A stretch of DNA of 64,000 nucleotides from positions 186,001 to 250,000 of the forward strand of contig NZ_BAAADV010000003.1 of assembly GCF_039522665.1 (NCBI RefSeq). Direction: 5' to 3'. How positions within the stretch are numbered: position 1 is the first letter of the stretch; the number at the start of each line of letters is the position of its first letter. The notes below the pieces were generated by a model that saw only the letters and a program-made list of their open reading frames with translations, ran no database searches and had not been told where the DNA came from. A program made the translations under genes and the position numbers. Positions 51,324 through 60,993 of this stretch are shown in pieces. Source of the DNA: Natronoarchaeum mannanilyticum (GTDB lineage: Archaea > Halobacteriota > Halobacteria > Halobacteriales > Natronoarchaeaceae).

Positions 51324-52487
51324 TCAGTCGGCCAGCGAGCTCGCGTCGTTCGGATCCATCCCGTCGGTCGACCGGACGACGTCGAGCGCGGTCATCAGGT
51401 CGGTCCGGGAGAGCAAGCCGACCACGTCGCCGCGGGCGTCGACGACGAGCAGTCGGCCGACGTCGTGCTCCTGCAGCAGGTCGAACGCTTCCATCGCGTC
51501 GGCGGCGGCCGGGATCGTCACGAGCTCGCGAGTCATCACGTCGGCAACGGTGTACGCCTCGCGCTCGACGGGCTGGACGTCGCGGGCGTCGTCGAGGGTG
51601 ACCATCCCGACCGGGCGGCCGTCCTCCAGTACGGGGTAGCCGGTGTGGCGCTCGCTGAACATCCGCGAGAGCAGCTCCGCGATCGTCGTCTCCGGCGCGA
51701 CGGTGTGGAGCCTGTCGGCCGGCGTCATCACGTCCCGGACCGTCACGCCCTCGAAGGCCGCCTTCATCTGGACCTGCTGGGACTCCGAGGAGGCCGCGAT
51801 GTAGACGAAGAAGGCGATCCCGATCATGAGGATGTTGAAGCTAAACAGGCCGACCAGCCCGAGTATGACGGCGAAGAACTTGCCGACCTCCGCGGCGATC
51901 GCCGTCGCCCGCGCGTACGGTCGCGTCCGGCCGAGGATAGCCCGGAGGATCCGGCCGCCGTCCATCGGGAACGCGGGGAGGAGGTTGAACACCGCCAGGA
52001 CGACGTTCAGCACCGCGAGGTAGCCCAGCACGAACCGGGCGCCCCCGACGTCCGGCGGGACGGCGACAAACAGCCCGTAGCAGGCCACGCCCACGAGCAC
52101 GCTCACGATCGGCCCCGCGATGGCGATGGCGAACTCCTGGCGCCAGTCCTCGGGCATCTCGGTGAAGGAAGCGACGCCGCCGAAGATCCACAGCGTGATC
52201 GAGTCGATCGGGAAGCCGTACCGACGGGCCACCAGCGAGTGGCCCAGCTCGTGGAGCAACACGCCGACGAACAGCCCGAGCGCCGCGACGGTGCCGAGGA
52301 TCCAGCGGACGGCGCCGTCGACGAAGAGCTCGTCGCCGATGTTCGCGCCGAGGATCTCGTTGAGCAGCTCGACGATCTGGGCCGACTGCGAGCCGATGAG
52401 GTAGGCGAACAGCGGCAACACGAGCAGGAACGTCAGGTCCAGCTTGATCGGGATGCCGAACGCGGATCCGATCCTGAAGCTTCGCAT
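51324..52487 (-). CDS. M50 site-2 protease-like metalloprotease with CBS pair
   Basis: This 387-residue integral membrane protease starts at ATG 52487 (MRSFRIGSAFGIPIKLDLTF). The zinc motif HELGH is at residues 79-83 and the third ligand is in NLLPAFPMDGG (168-178). About six transmembrane helices make the core (1-230). Two CBS domains follow (about 245-300: VRDVMTPADRLHTVAPETTI; and 305-365: VADVMTRELVTIPAAADAME). This is the SpoIVFB/S2P-like CBS subclass, in which adenine nucleotides regulate intramembrane cleavage. The substrate is unknown. Confidence 0.92.
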   Translation of the reverse strand: MRSFRIGSAFGIPIKLDLTFLLVLPLFAYLIGSQSAQIVELLNEILGANIGDELFVDGAVRWILGTVAALGLFVGVLLHELGHSLVARRYGFPIDSITLWIFGGVASFTEMPEDWRQEFAIAIAGPIVSVLVGVACYGLFVAVPPDVGGARFVLGYLAVLNVVLAVFNLLPAFPMDGGRILRAILGRTRPYARATAIAAEVGKFFAVILGLVGLFSFNILMIGIAFFVYIAASSESQQVQMKAAFEGVTVRDVMTPADRLHTVAPETTIAELLSRMFSERHTGYPVLEDGRPVGMVTLDDARDVQPVEREAYTVADVMTRELVTIPAAADAMEAFDLLQEHDVGRLLVVDARGDVVGLLSRTDLMTALDVVRSTDGMDPNDASSLAD

Positions 52488-52562
52488 ACCCGTCCTAGGA
52501 GCGCGAGCGCCTTGAACCTCCGCAAGGTGACGCTTTTGTCGCTCCCGGCCGATCCTCGGGGC

Positions 52563-53756
52563 ATGGATCTCGATCTGCCCGCATCGCCGGAAACCCCGCC
52601 GCCCGACTCCGACCGATCGGTCGCCGTGGTCGGCGGCGGCGCGGTCGGCGCGACGGCCGCCCGCGACCTGGCGCGCTGGGACGTCGACGTGACGCTGTTC
52701 GAGCGCGACGCCGTCGGCGCCGGGGCGACCGGCCGCGCGGCCGGCATCGTCTACGACGCGTTCGCGGAGGATCTCGACGCCGCCGTCGCCGACCGCGCGC
52801 TCGACCGGTTTCGCGAGCTCTCGGGCACCGCCGAGTTCGAGCTGACCGACCGGCCGTACGTCTGGTTCGCGCGAGAGGGCGACGACCGGAACGCCGAGGC
52901 GATCCGCGAGCAGGTGCCCAGAATGCGCGCGAACGGCCGAGACGTCGATCTGCTCGCGCCGGGCGAGATCGCCGACCGGTGGCCGACGCTGTGCGCGGAC
53001 GATATCAGCGTGGCCGCCGTCGCGGAATCGTCCGGCACGACGACGCCCTCGACCTACGCCGCGGCGACGGCCGAGCTGGCCGAAGCCGACGGCGCGACGA
53101 TCGAGACGGGGACCGCCGCACGGATCGAGACCGATCCAGTGGCGGTACGCGTCGGTGCCGAACGCCGGCAGTTCGACGCCGTCCTCGTCGCCGCGGGCGC
53201 TCGGACGCCGGGGCTGCTGGCCGACCCGGGGATCGAACTCGCCAGCGAGGCCTACCGGGTGCAGGCGCTGACCGTCGGCGTCGAGGCGGAGGACGACGAG
53301 CAACGCGACCGAGCGGCCGCGCTCCCCTCGTTCTACGACGCCACGGGCGGGTACTACGCCCGACCGAAGGACGGGGAACTGCTCGCCGGCGACGGAACAG
53401 AACCGGTCCCGGCCGATCCCGACGACTGGGATCGAGAGAGCGACGCGTGGTTCCGCGATGACGTGCTGGAGAAACTATCGGGGCGCGTCGACGGCGTCGA
53501 ATCGACCGCGAGCGACGCCTGGGCCGGGCTGTGTACGGCGACGCCGGACCGAAATCCGCTGGTCGGCCAAGTCGAATCCGGGCTGTTCGTCGCGACCGGA
53601 TTCCACGGCCACGGGTTCATGCGCGCGCCGGCGATCGGCGAGCTCGTCGCTCGTCAGCTCTGTGGCGCGGACGGCATCGCGGCGTTCGATCCGGCCCGGT
53701 TCGACGGGCGCGATGAGTTCGAGATCGTGGAGGGGATGGCGCTCGACGAACACTGA
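52563..53756 (+). CDS. FAD-dependent amino-acid-oxidase-type oxidoreductase
   Basis: This 397-residue DAO-family flavoprotein has an N-terminal Rossmann motif (VAVVGGGAVGATAARDLARW), then GAGATGRAAGIV, and a C-terminal FAD region ending FVATGFHGHGFMRAPAIGELVA. GFxGHGFxxAPxxG is typical of sarcosine oxidase/glycine oxidase relatives. It would oxidise an amine or amino acid with oxygen or a quinone. The substrate is not determinable. It is divergent from the protease with 75 bp between the starts. Confidence 0.88.
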   Translation: MDLDLPASPETPPPDSDRSVAVVGGGAVGATAARDLARWDVDVTLFERDAVGAGATGRAAGIVYDAFAEDLDAAVADRALDRFRELSGTAEFELTDRPYVWFAREGDDRNAEAIREQVPRMRANGRDVDLLAPGEIADRWPTLCADDISVAAVAESSGTTTPSTYAAATAELAEADGATIETGTAARIETDPVAVRVGAERRQFDAVLVAAGARTPGLLADPGIELASEAYRVQALTVGVEAEDDEQRDRAAALPSFYDATGGYYARPKDGELLAGDGTEPVPADPDDWDRESDAWFRDDVLEKLSGRVDGVESTASDAWAGLCTATPDRNPLVGQVESGLFVATGFHGHGFMRAPAIGELVARQLCGADGIAAFDPARFDGRDEFEIVEGMALDEH

Positions 53757-53777
53757 GGAGGGCAATCGGAGCGGGCG

Positions 53778-54287
53778 CTACGCGTCCGATTCGACGTCGA
53801 GAGACTCCGAGTCGGAGGCGTCGACCGACTCCGCATCGGGGGCGTCGATCGGTTCCGCGTCGGCATCGGCAGTGTCCTCGGCGTCGGCAGTGTCGGCCGA
53901 CGCCGCGTCGGCGTCGACCTTCGGCAGCAGCACTTCGAGCGTGCCGGCGTCGGTCAGCGTCGCGGTCGCCGCCTCGGCGTCGACCGTCACGTCGTCGGGG
54001 ATTTCGACCTTCCCGTCGAGCGAGAGCCCGCGGCCGGGGAAGCGCATCTCGAAGTCCTCGTGGGGGTCGCGGAACCGGTCGATCCGGACGTGGACGGCGC
54101 CCCGGGAGAACCGCACCTGCACGTCGCTGCCGGTCGCGCCGGCGGCGTCGAACACCGCGAGCAGGGCGTCGTCGCTTTCGAGCAGGTCGACCGGAATCGC
54201 CCGGCGCTCCTGAACGCTGCCGGCGACGCGGCCGATCCGGCGGAGCACGCGCCCGCCGACCGACCGGCCGATCTCGCGTAGCGTCAT
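53778..54287 (-). CDS. Hsp20/alpha-crystallin-like protein with acidic tail
   Basis: This 169-residue protein starts at ATG 54287. The middle (about 28-125) shows an alpha-crystallin-like sandwich: DDALLAVFDAAGATGSDVQV, HVRIDRFRD, FEMRFPGRGLSLDGKVEIPDDVTVDAEAATATLTDAGTLEVLLPK, with the LEVLLPK end equivalent to the GxLxVxxPK motif. The C-terminal 45 residues are an Asp/Ser/Glu/Ala tail. It would be a holdase-type chaperone. Its start overlaps the stop of a zinc-ribbon gene (ATGA). Confidence 0.72.
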   Translation of the reverse strand: MTLREIGRSVGGRVLRRIGRVAGSVQERRAIPVDLLESDDALLAVFDAAGATGSDVQVRFSRGAVHVRIDRFRDPHEDFEMRFPGRGLSLDGKVEIPDDVTVDAEAATATLTDAGTLEVLLPKVDADAASADTADAEDTADADAEPIDAPDAESVDASDSESLDVESDA

Positions 54288-54442
54288 ACCTCGATCTCCT
54301 CGAGACAGTCGGTCCCGCCGCAGTACGGACAGGAGAAGTCGGCTACGCCCACGTCGTCGGGCATGTCGTAGGTGTAGTGTAGCTCGAACATGTCGATATC
54401 GCAGTCCTCGGCCGTACACTCGACTTCCAGGGTCGGCGGCAT
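54284..54442 (-). CDS. 52-residue zinc-ribbon microprotein
   Basis: This small protein starts at ATG 54442: MPPTLEVECTAEDCDIDMFE, then HYTYDMPDDVGVADFSCPYCGGTDCLEEIEV. Cys residues in ECTAEDC and CPYCG pair into one zinc ribbon (with a further TDC near the end). It resembles a haloarchaeal small zinc-ribbon family (DUF7559 as I recall). The stop overlaps the Hsp20-like start (ATGA at 54284-54287), so it is coupled to that chaperone. Confidence 0.78.
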   Translation of the reverse strand: MPPTLEVECTAEDCDIDMFELHYTYDMPDDVGVADFSCPYCGGTDCLEEIEV

Positions 54443-54503
54443 ACCCGATAGTTGGGGCGTGGGCGGAAAACAGTTTTCGGGAGCGGCACGACTCGCGCGT
54501 CGC

Positions 54504-55922
54504 CTACACCTCGAACTCTTCCTCTCGGACCGACCGCACGTCCTCGGGCGCGACCGTCTCGCCGTCGACCTCGACGGACTGGCCGTTCGAGAGCTTGCCG
54601 AACGCCGGGCCCTCGGGGACGCCGGCGGCGCTGGCGAGTTCGGGATCGAACGCCTCGATCTCGACCCGCAGACAGCCGTTCCGGCGCTCGACGGCGTCGT
54701 ACTTCTCCGCGAGCACGTCCGCGAGCGCCGCGACGAGATCCTGATATGCGTTCGGTTTGGACCCTCCGCCGTCCGCGGCCGGGAACGCCGCCCGCCCTGC
54801 GACCCTGGTGCCGGACTCGTTCGTCTCGAAGGCGTAGGCGTGCCGTTCGAACGCATCCCTGACCGCATCCCGATCGACGCCCTGTGCTTCGGCGAGCAGG
54901 TCGTCGGGGAGGTCGACGACGGCCACCTCGTCCTCGGGAACGATGTCGGCCTCGCGGGCAGGGTCGCCGAATCGGAGCCCGTCCGAGATCGACGAGAGCT
55001 CGTCTTCCAGCGGCGTCACCAGCGAGAGCGGGACGCCGTCGGTCTCGCGGAGCCAGCGCTCGCCGACCGTGCGGTAGCCCAGCTCCTCGATCACGTCGAC
55101 GACGTCTTCGTACTCGCCGTCGGCGTCGTCGACGAGCGCGAGATCGGCCTCGCTGTGCGCAAAGGCGGCGTCGAGCACGTCGCGGCGTTGGTCCGGATCG
55201 CCCATCGCGTCGAGCGCCCAGTCGGCGGCGACGTGGCCGACGTGCCAACCCGTCTCGCGGACGATCCGCTCGAAGCGCGGCGCGTAGTGGCCGCCGCCGA
55301 TCCCGACGACGTGCCGGCGGATCGGGCAGTCCGTGACGGCCGGCGAGTCGCCGTCGCCCGGCCGGCGCTCGGCGTGGGGCGCGACGCCGTCGAGGTCGAG
55401 GATCGCTTCGGCGACGGCCCGGGCGCCTTCCGGATCCTGCCACTGCTCTTCGTCGCTGCCGAGCTCGACGAACATCGAGGGGACGCCGACCTCGGTCGGG
55501 CCGTGGTGGGTCGCTTCGACGCCGACGTCGTACGCCGGCGGGGCGTGTTCGCCGAGCGCGTCGACGACCGCCGAGAGCGCCTTCGGGCAGGCCGTCGCGA
55601 GCGCGTGGTCCTCGCCGCCGTACTTCGCGGGCCCGAAGTTGCCGGTGAAGTGGGCCGTCAGCAGCGCGCCGGTGTCGCCGGCGTGTCGCGAGGCGAACAC
55701 CAGCAGGTCCGGGTCGTCGAACGGCGCCGCGGCGGCCTCGACGTCGAGGTGGAGATCCTCGAACGTGCGCAGCTCGAACTCGCCGGCCCGGAACACCGCG
55801 CCGCCGCCCCCGGCGTCCGGGTGGGCGTCGTCGACGCGGCGGCGCCAGTCGGCCAGCTCCAGTAGGTGCTCGCCGACGTGCTCCGATGCCGAATCCGCGC
55901 GGCTGACGACGATCCCGATCAC
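54504..55922 (-). CDS. dtdA: D-aminoacyl-tRNA deacylase, archaeal DtdA/GEK1 type
   Basis: This 472-residue enzyme removes D-amino acids from mischarged tRNAs. It starts at ATG 55922 ([20 protein letters not shown]) and has [26 protein letters not shown], the metal-linked [26 protein letters not shown] and [13 protein letters not shown], all typical of DtdA/GEK1. The last 200 residues form the C-terminal extension seen in archaeal members. The neighbouring Hsp20 and zinc-ribbon genes lie in the same direction, a possible proteostasis cluster. Confidence 0.93.
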   Translation of the reverse strand: MIGIVVSRADSASEHVGEHLLELADWRRRVDDAHPDAGGGGAVFRAGEFELRTFEDLHLDVEAAAAPFDDPDLLVFASRHAGDTGALLTAHFTGNFGPAKYGGEDHALATACPKALSAVVDALGEHAPPAYDVGVEATHHGPTEVGVPSMFVELGSDEEQWQDPEGARAVAEAILDLDGVAPHAERRPGDGDSPAVTDCPIRRHVVGIGGGHYAPRFERIVRETGWHVGHVAADWALDAMGDPDQRRDVLDAAFAHSEADLALVDDADGEYEDVVDVIEELGYRTVGERWLRETDGVPLSLVTPLEDELSSISDGLRFGDPAREADIVPEDEVAVVDLPDDLLAEAQGVDRDAVRDAFERHAYAFETNESGTRVAGRAAFPAADGGGSKPNAYQDLVAALADVLAEKYDAVERRNGCLRVEIEAFDPELASAAGVPEGPAFGKLSNGQSVEVDGETVAPEDVRSVREEEFEV

Positions 55923-56052
55923 GGAGAGTGGTACTGGCGCGCCGGGAAAAAGGGTATCGACAGCGGGCGAGTCGGCGGCGCGAACGCGAGACCGGTACCG
56001 GCAGTCGCGATCGACCGCACCAGTTATTTTCCGCGGGCCGCCTCTTGGCGGT

Positions 56053-56853
56053 ATGGACGTGTACGGTCTGATCGGGAATCCGGTCGGGCACTCGCTGTCG
56101 CCGCCGATGCACGAGGCCGGCTACGAGGCGCTCGGGATCGACGCCCGCTACGTGACCTTCGAACCGGCGCCGGAGGACGTCGGCGCCGCGATCGAGGGCG
56201 CCGAATCCCTCGGCGTCGCCGGGCTGAACGTGACGATTCCCTTCAAGCGGGACGTGCTCGATCACGTCGACGCCGACGAGCTGGCGAGCCGGATCGGCGC
56301 GGTCAACACGGTCGATTTCTCGGGCGAGCGCCCGACCGGCCACAACACCGACGCCGAGGGCGTCCGGCGCGCGTTCGATCGGTACGACGTCGACCTGGAC
56401 GGCGCGACGGCGGTCGTCGTCGGCGCCGGAGGAGCCGGACGAGCCGCCTCGTTCGCGCTGTCCGACGCCGGCGCCGCGGTGCGGATCGCCAACCGGACCG
56501 AAGCGCGCGCGCACGATCTCGCGGCGGACGTGCCGAACGCGAGCGGCCACGGCCTGGCGGGGCTCGACGACCTGCTCGCGGACGCGACGGTGCTGGTCAA
56601 CGCGACCAGCGTCGGGATGGAGGAGGACGCCACGCCGGTACCCGCCACCGCGCTTCACGGCGATCTGGCGGTGCTCGACGCCGTCTACCGACCGCTGGAG
56701 ACCACCCTGCTTCGCGACGCCGCGGACGCCGGCGCGACGACGATCGACGGCGCGTGGATGCTGCTGTACCAGGGCGTCGCCGCGTTCGAGCGCTGGACCG
56801 GCGAGAACGCCCCGGTCGACGCGATGAACGACGCGCTTCGGGACGAGCTGTAG
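56053..56853 (+). CDS. aroE: shikimate dehydrogenase
   Basis: This 266-residue NADP-linked enzyme reduces 3-dehydroshikimate to shikimate in aromatic biosynthesis. It starts at ATG 56053 ([20 protein letters not shown]; the SLS motif binds shikimate). The catalytic Lys is in [10 protein letters not shown], Asp in GHNTDAEGV, and the NADP site is [14 protein letters not shown] followed by NRTEARAH. The end [16 protein letters not shown] is characteristic. It supplies chorismate, which the pabB-pabA operon 840 bp downstream consumes. Confidence 0.96.
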   Translation: MDVYGLIGNPVGHSLSPPMHEAGYEALGIDARYVTFEPAPEDVGAAIEGAESLGVAGLNVTIPFKRDVLDHVDADELASRIGAVNTVDFSGERPTGHNTDAEGVRRAFDRYDVDLDGATAVVVGAGGAGRAASFALSDAGAAVRIANRTEARAHDLAADVPNASGHGLAGLDDLLADATVLVNATSVGMEEDATPVPATALHGDLAVLDAVYRPLETTLLRDAADAGATTIDGAWMLLYQGVAAFERWTGENAPVDAMNDALRDEL

Positions 56854-56982
56854 CGGCGGGCGCTGCGCGACGCGTTGTAGCGGCAATTCCTGCGAGAACC
56901 GACGCGCTCGTCGGCGAAGTCCCCGGAGTCACCGCCCACGAGGCGAACGGCTTTAAGTGGAACGACTGGTAACTACTGCACA

Positions 56983-57651
56983 ATGTCACTGTTGGATACG
57001 TTGAAGTCGCTTCTCGGACTCGGCGGCGGAACGAACGAATCGCAAGGCGACGTCGGAGTCACCGTCGAGCGCGAGACGGGCGACACCGAACCGGCGACCG
57101 AGACCGAGAGCACGGTCAAGGGCGCCGACGTCGAGCCGAGCGACGCGGAGGTCGACGAATCGGCGTCCGAGAAAGCGGGCGACGAGGACGCCGACGAAGA
57201 CGATCGCGAGCCGAGCGCCGAAACCGCCGACGAGGCGATCGAGGAGGCCGAACCAGAGCGCGGCGAGTCCGACGAGATCGTCGAGATGGACGAGACCGAT
57301 GCCGACGAGGGAGACGACGACGAGGAGGAACCCGAAGCGGCAGAGGAGACTGAATCCGGGTCCGAGACGGAGGACGAGTCCGAAGCGGCAGACGAGTCCG
57401 AAGTGGCGGACGAAGGCGCGGAATCCACCGAGGAAGACGAGACTGACGAGGAGGACGACGCCGAGGACGAGCCCGAGGACGACCTCGAGGACATCAAGGG
57501 CGTCGGCCCGGCCTACGCCGAGCGCCTGCGCGGCGTCGGCGTCGAGTCGATCGCCGACCTCGCCGACGCCGACGCGGAGTCGATCGCCGAGGAGACCGAT
57601 CTCTCAGCCTCTCGCGTCGAAAACTGGATCGAGCAGGCGAAGGTCCGCTAG
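56983..57651 (+). CDS. HhH-domain protein with acidic linker
   Basis: This 222-residue protein has three parts. Residues 1-16 (MSLLDTLKSLLGLGGG) form a hydrophobic amphipathic helix. Residues 17-165 are a Glu/Asp/Ala/Ser low-complexity linker. Residues 166-222 are a helix-hairpin-helix DNA-binding module (LEDIKGVGPAYAERLRGVGVESIADLADADAESIAEETDLSASRVENWIEQAK), like that of DNA ligase or RuvA. A TATA-like ctttaag at 56951-56957 lies about 28 nt upstream. It precedes pabB by 39 bp. Confidence 0.78.
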   Translation: MSLLDTLKSLLGLGGGTNESQGDVGVTVERETGDTEPATETESTVKGADVEPSDAEVDESASEKAGDEDADEDDREPSAETADEAIEEAEPERGESDEIVEMDETDADEGDDDEEEPEAAEETESGSETEDESEAADESEVADEGAESTEEDETDEEDDAEDEPEDDLEDIKGVGPAYAERLRGVGVESIADLADADAESIAEETDLSASRVENWIEQAKVR

Positions 57652-57690
57652 ACCGCAACACCGTTATTTCCCGGCCGCTTTCTCCCGGTA

Positions 57691-59346
57691 ATGAGTTCCC
57701 CGACGGTCGCGACCGACGCGGACGCGTTCCGCGCGGTCGCCGCGGACGCGCCGATCGGCGCGCGCGTGCCGGTGGAAGTCCGCGCGACGGTGGCCGACCC
57801 GTTCGACGCCTACCGCCGCGCCCGCGACGGCCCCGGCGGCGCGTTCCTGGAGACGACCGGCGGCCAGTCCGGCTGGGGCTACTTCGGCGTCGAACCTATC
57901 GAGCGGCTCACCGTCAGCTCCGACGCCGTCGTTCGACAGTCGCCCGAACACGCGGGGGACGACGCGCTCGACGGGCTCGGCGGCCGAACCGCGCCGTCGC
58001 TCGCCGCGCTCCAGGGGCTGCTCGACGGCGAAGCGCTCGTCCGGGGCGACTGCGACGTTCCCTACCCCTGCGGCGCGATCGGCTGGCTCTCCTACGACCT
58101 CGTGCGCGAGATCGAGCAGTTGCCCGAGACGACGACCGACGATCGCGACCTCCCGCAGCTGCAGGTCGGCGTCTACGACCGGCTGGCCGCGTGGGAGGAG
58201 CCCCGCGGCGGCGAGGAGGCCGGGGACCACGAGACGACGCTGCGGATCACCGCCTGCCCGCGGATCGAGGACGACGACGCCGCGGCGATCGACGCCGCCT
58301 ACGAGCGGGGGCGCGAGCGTGCGCTCGACCTCGCGCGGAAGATCGAGGAAGGCGCCCGAGAGGTCGACGCCCCGCCGGTCGAGCGGGACAGCGCCACCTT
58401 CGAGAGCGACTGCGGGCGCGCGGCGTTCGCCGAGCGCGTCCGGCGCGTCAAGGAGTACGTTCGCGACGGCGACACGTTCCAGGCGAACGTCTCCCAGCGC
58501 CTGACCGCGCCGGCGGCGGTCCATCCGGTCGCGGCGTACGACGCCGTGCGCGAGGTCAACCCCGCGCCGTACTCCGGGCTGCTGGAGTTCCGCGGCGTCG
58601 ATCTGGTGAGCGCGAGCCCCGAACTCTTACTGGAGCGAGCGGGCGACCGGATCGAGACGGAACCGATCGCGGGCACCCGCCCGCGGGGCGCCACCCCCGA
58701 GGAGGACGTAGCCCTCGAATCGGAACTCCTCGGCGACGAGAAGGAGCGCGCCGAGCACGCGATGCTGGTCGATCTGGAGCGCAACGACCTCGGGAAGGTC
58801 GCGGCGTACGGCAGCGTCGACGTGCCCGAGTACCGCCGGATCGACCGCTACTCGGAGGTGATGCATCTGGTCTCGCGAGTCACCGGCGAACTGCGGCCCG
58901 GCGCGGAACTGGCGGACGCCGTCGCCGCGGTGTTCCCCGGCGGGACGATCACGGGCGCACCGAAGCCCAGGACGATGGAGATCATCGACGAGGTAGAAGC
59001 GACCCGCAGGGGCCCCTACACCGGGTCGATGGCGATATTCGGCTTCGACGAGCGGGCGACGCTGAACATCGTCATCCGGACGCTCGTCCGCCGCGGCGCG
59101 GAGTACCACCTGCGCGTCGGCGCCGGGATCGTCCACGACTCGGTTCCCGAACGCGAGTACGAGGAGACGCTGGACAAGGCCCGCGCGCTGATCCGAGCGG
59201 TCGACGAGGCGCTCGACGGCCGGACGAGCCTAGGCGTGGAGGAGGAGGAGAGCGGAGCGGAGGACGCCGTGTCGGCGTCGGACGCCGCGGACGCGCCGGC
59301 GTCCGGCGACGAGACGCCCGACGACCGCGGGGGTGAGCCGCGGTGA
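57691..59346 (+). CDS. pabB: aminodeoxychorismate synthase component I
   Basis: This 551-residue enzyme converts chorismate plus ammonia to 4-amino-4-deoxychorismate. The chorismate-binding half carries [10 protein letters not shown]-like [20 protein letters not shown], [16 protein letters not shown], and the active-site stretch [22 protein letters not shown]. Chemically it could equally be TrpE, but the downstream pabA and pabC argue for pABA/folate synthesis. Its N-terminal 160 residues and acidic C-terminal tail ([20 protein letters not shown]) lack assignable function. Its stop overlaps the pabA start (GTGA). Confidence 0.88.
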   Translation: MSSPTVATDADAFRAVAADAPIGARVPVEVRATVADPFDAYRRARDGPGGAFLETTGGQSGWGYFGVEPIERLTVSSDAVVRQSPEHAGDDALDGLGGRTAPSLAALQGLLDGEALVRGDCDVPYPCGAIGWLSYDLVREIEQLPETTTDDRDLPQLQVGVYDRLAAWEEPRGGEEAGDHETTLRITACPRIEDDDAAAIDAAYERGRERALDLARKIEEGAREVDAPPVERDSATFESDCGRAAFAERVRRVKEYVRDGDTFQANVSQRLTAPAAVHPVAAYDAVREVNPAPYSGLLEFRGVDLVSASPELLLERAGDRIETEPIAGTRPRGATPEEDVALESELLGDEKERAEHAMLVDLERNDLGKVAAYGSVDVPEYRRIDRYSEVMHLVSRVTGELRPGAELADAVAAVFPGGTITGAPKPRTMEIIDEVEATRRGPYTGSMAIFGFDERATLNIVIRTLVRRGAEYHLRVGAGIVHDSVPEREYEETLDKARALIRAVDEALDGRTSLGVEEEESGAEDAVSASDAADAPASGDETPDDRGGEPR

Positions 59347-59996
59347 TCCTCGTCATCGACAACTACGACTCCTTCGCGTACAACCTCGTCCAGTTCGTCG
59401 CGGAAGCCGAGATTCGGGCCGCCGAACGCCGGGGCGTCGAGCCCGTCGAGCCGGTGGTCCGACGGAACGACGCGATCGACATCCCGGAAATCCGGGAGCT
59501 GGATCCCGACGGGATCGTCGTCTCGCCGGGGCCCGGAACGCCCGCCGAGGCCGGCGTCTCGATCCCGATCTTCGAGCGGACCGAGTATCCCGCGCTGGGG
59601 GTCTGTCTCGGCCACCAGGCTCTGTGTGCGGCCCACGGCGCGCCCGTGATCCGCGCGCCCGAGGTCGTCCACGGGAAGCCCTCGACGGTGCGCCACGACG
59701 GCGAGGGTATCTTCGAAGGGTTACCGGACGCGTTCGAGGTGGGGCGGTACCACTCGCTGGCGGTCGAGCGCGAGGACCTCCCCGACCCGCTCGTCGAGAC
59801 CGCCCGGACCGACGACGAGCAGGCGATCCTGATGGCGGTGCGGCACCGCGATCGGCCCCACGTCGGCGTCCAGTTCCACCCCGAGAGCATCCTGACGGGG
59901 CCGGTCGACCGCGACGCCGAGGGGGCCGAGCTCTCGCTCGAACTGGGGAAGCGCCTGATAGCCAACTTCTGCGAGTACGCCCGAACTCACTCATGA
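59343..59996 (+). CDS. pabA: glutamine amidotransferase component of aminodeoxychorismate synthase
   Basis: This 217-residue class I glutamine amidotransferase starts at a GTG at 59343 overlapping the pabB stop. It opens [20 protein letters not shown]. The catalytic Cys is in [10 protein letters not shown], and the His-Glu pair in [10 protein letters not shown]. The acceptor interface loop [19 protein letters not shown] is typical of PabA/TrpG. It hydrolyses glutamine and channels ammonia to PabB. It overlaps pabC (ATGA). Confidence 0.92.
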   Translation: MILVIDNYDSFAYNLVQFVAEAEIRAAERRGVEPVEPVVRRNDAIDIPEIRELDPDGIVVSPGPGTPAEAGVSIPIFERTEYPALGVCLGHQALCAAHGAPVIRAPEVVHGKPSTVRHDGEGIFEGLPDAFEVGRYHSLAVEREDLPDPLVETARTDDEQAILMAVRHRDRPHVGVQFHPESILTGPVDRDAEGAELSLELGKRLIANFCEYARTHS

Positions 59997-60859
59997 AATA
60001 CCACGTCGACGGAGAACTCGTGCCGGCAGAGAACGCGACGGTGAGCGTCGAGGATCGCGGGTTCCAGTACGGCGACGCCGCCTTCGAGACGATGCGCGCC
60101 TACGGCGGGTCGATCTTCGAGTGGTCGGCCCACGCCGAGCGGCTCGCCGGCTCCTGCGAGACGCTCGGGATCGACCACGGGCTCTCGGATGCCGAACTGC
60201 GGAAGCGCATTCGGGAGACCCTCGACGCCAACGACCTCGCCGACGCCTACGTGAAGCTCTCGATCTCGCGGGGCGTCCAGGAGGGGAAGCTGACGCCGCG
60301 GCCCGACGCCGACCCGACGGTCGTCGTGATCGTCAAGGAGCTCCCGCGCGGCGGCGTCGAGGGCGCCGACGTCTGGGACGAGCCCGCGACCGTCCAGACC
60401 ACGAAAACTCGCCGCATCCCCGACAACGCGCTCCCGGCCGAGGCGAAGACCCACAACTATCTCAACGGGATTCTCGCGCGCCGCGAACTCGTCGAGGGGG
60501 CCGACGAGGCGCTGCTGCGCGACGCGGAGGGTAACGTCGCCGAGGGCGCGGCGAGCAACCTGTTTCTCGTCGGCGAGGACGGCATCCACACGCCGAGCCT
60601 CGACGGGCCGGTGCTGCCGGGGATCACCCGCGAGGTCGTGATCGAACTGGCCGACGAAGCGGAGATCCCGGTGTACACCGGCAGCTACGCGCCCGACGAC
60701 GTCCGGAACGCCGAGGAGGCGTTTCTCACGAACACGACCTGGGAGCTCCGGCCGATCGAGTCCGTCGACGGGATCGAGATCGGCGGCGGGCCGGTGACGA
60801 ACCTGCTCTCGCGGCTGTTCGACGAGCGCGTCGAGCGGCGTCACTACGACGGCGACTGA
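59993..60859 (+). CDS. pabC: aminodeoxychorismate lyase (class IV PLP enzyme)
   Basis: This 288-residue PLP protein is the fold-type IV class that includes PabC, branched-chain and D-amino-acid aminotransferases. The PLP Lys is in PAEAKTHNYLNGILARRE, and AEGAASNLFLVGEDG and ITREVVIELADEA are standard features. Position in the pab operon favours aminodeoxychorismate lyase, which releases pyruvate and p-aminobenzoate. It starts at ATG 59993 and overlaps pabA by four bases. Confidence 0.85.
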   Translation: MKYHVDGELVPAENATVSVEDRGFQYGDAAFETMRAYGGSIFEWSAHAERLAGSCETLGIDHGLSDAELRKRIRETLDANDLADAYVKLSISRGVQEGKLTPRPDADPTVVVIVKELPRGGVEGADVWDEPATVQTTKTRRIPDNALPAEAKTHNYLNGILARRELVEGADEALLRDAEGNVAEGAASNLFLVGEDGIHTPSLDGPVLPGITREVVIELADEAEIPVYTGSYAPDDVRNAEEAFLTNTTWELRPIESVDGIEIGGGPVTNLLSRLFDERVERRHYDGD

Positions 60860-60957
60860 CCGTCTTTCGAAAGAGCGGCGACGCGGCGAAAACTGACGTA
60901 TGAGGCCTTCGGAACGGGACAAACCTGCCGCCGCCGTCGCGGGGTTTCGCAGAAGGC

Positions 60958-60965
60958 CTTTAAAC
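60958..60965 (+). promoter_or_regulatory. TATA box of the psmAB proteasome operon
   Basis: The sequence ctttaaac is centred about 33 nt before the psmA ATG at 60994, giving a near-leaderless transcript. Confidence 0.6.
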
Positions 60966-60993
60966 GTGAGACCCTTACCCGTGGTGAAGACTG

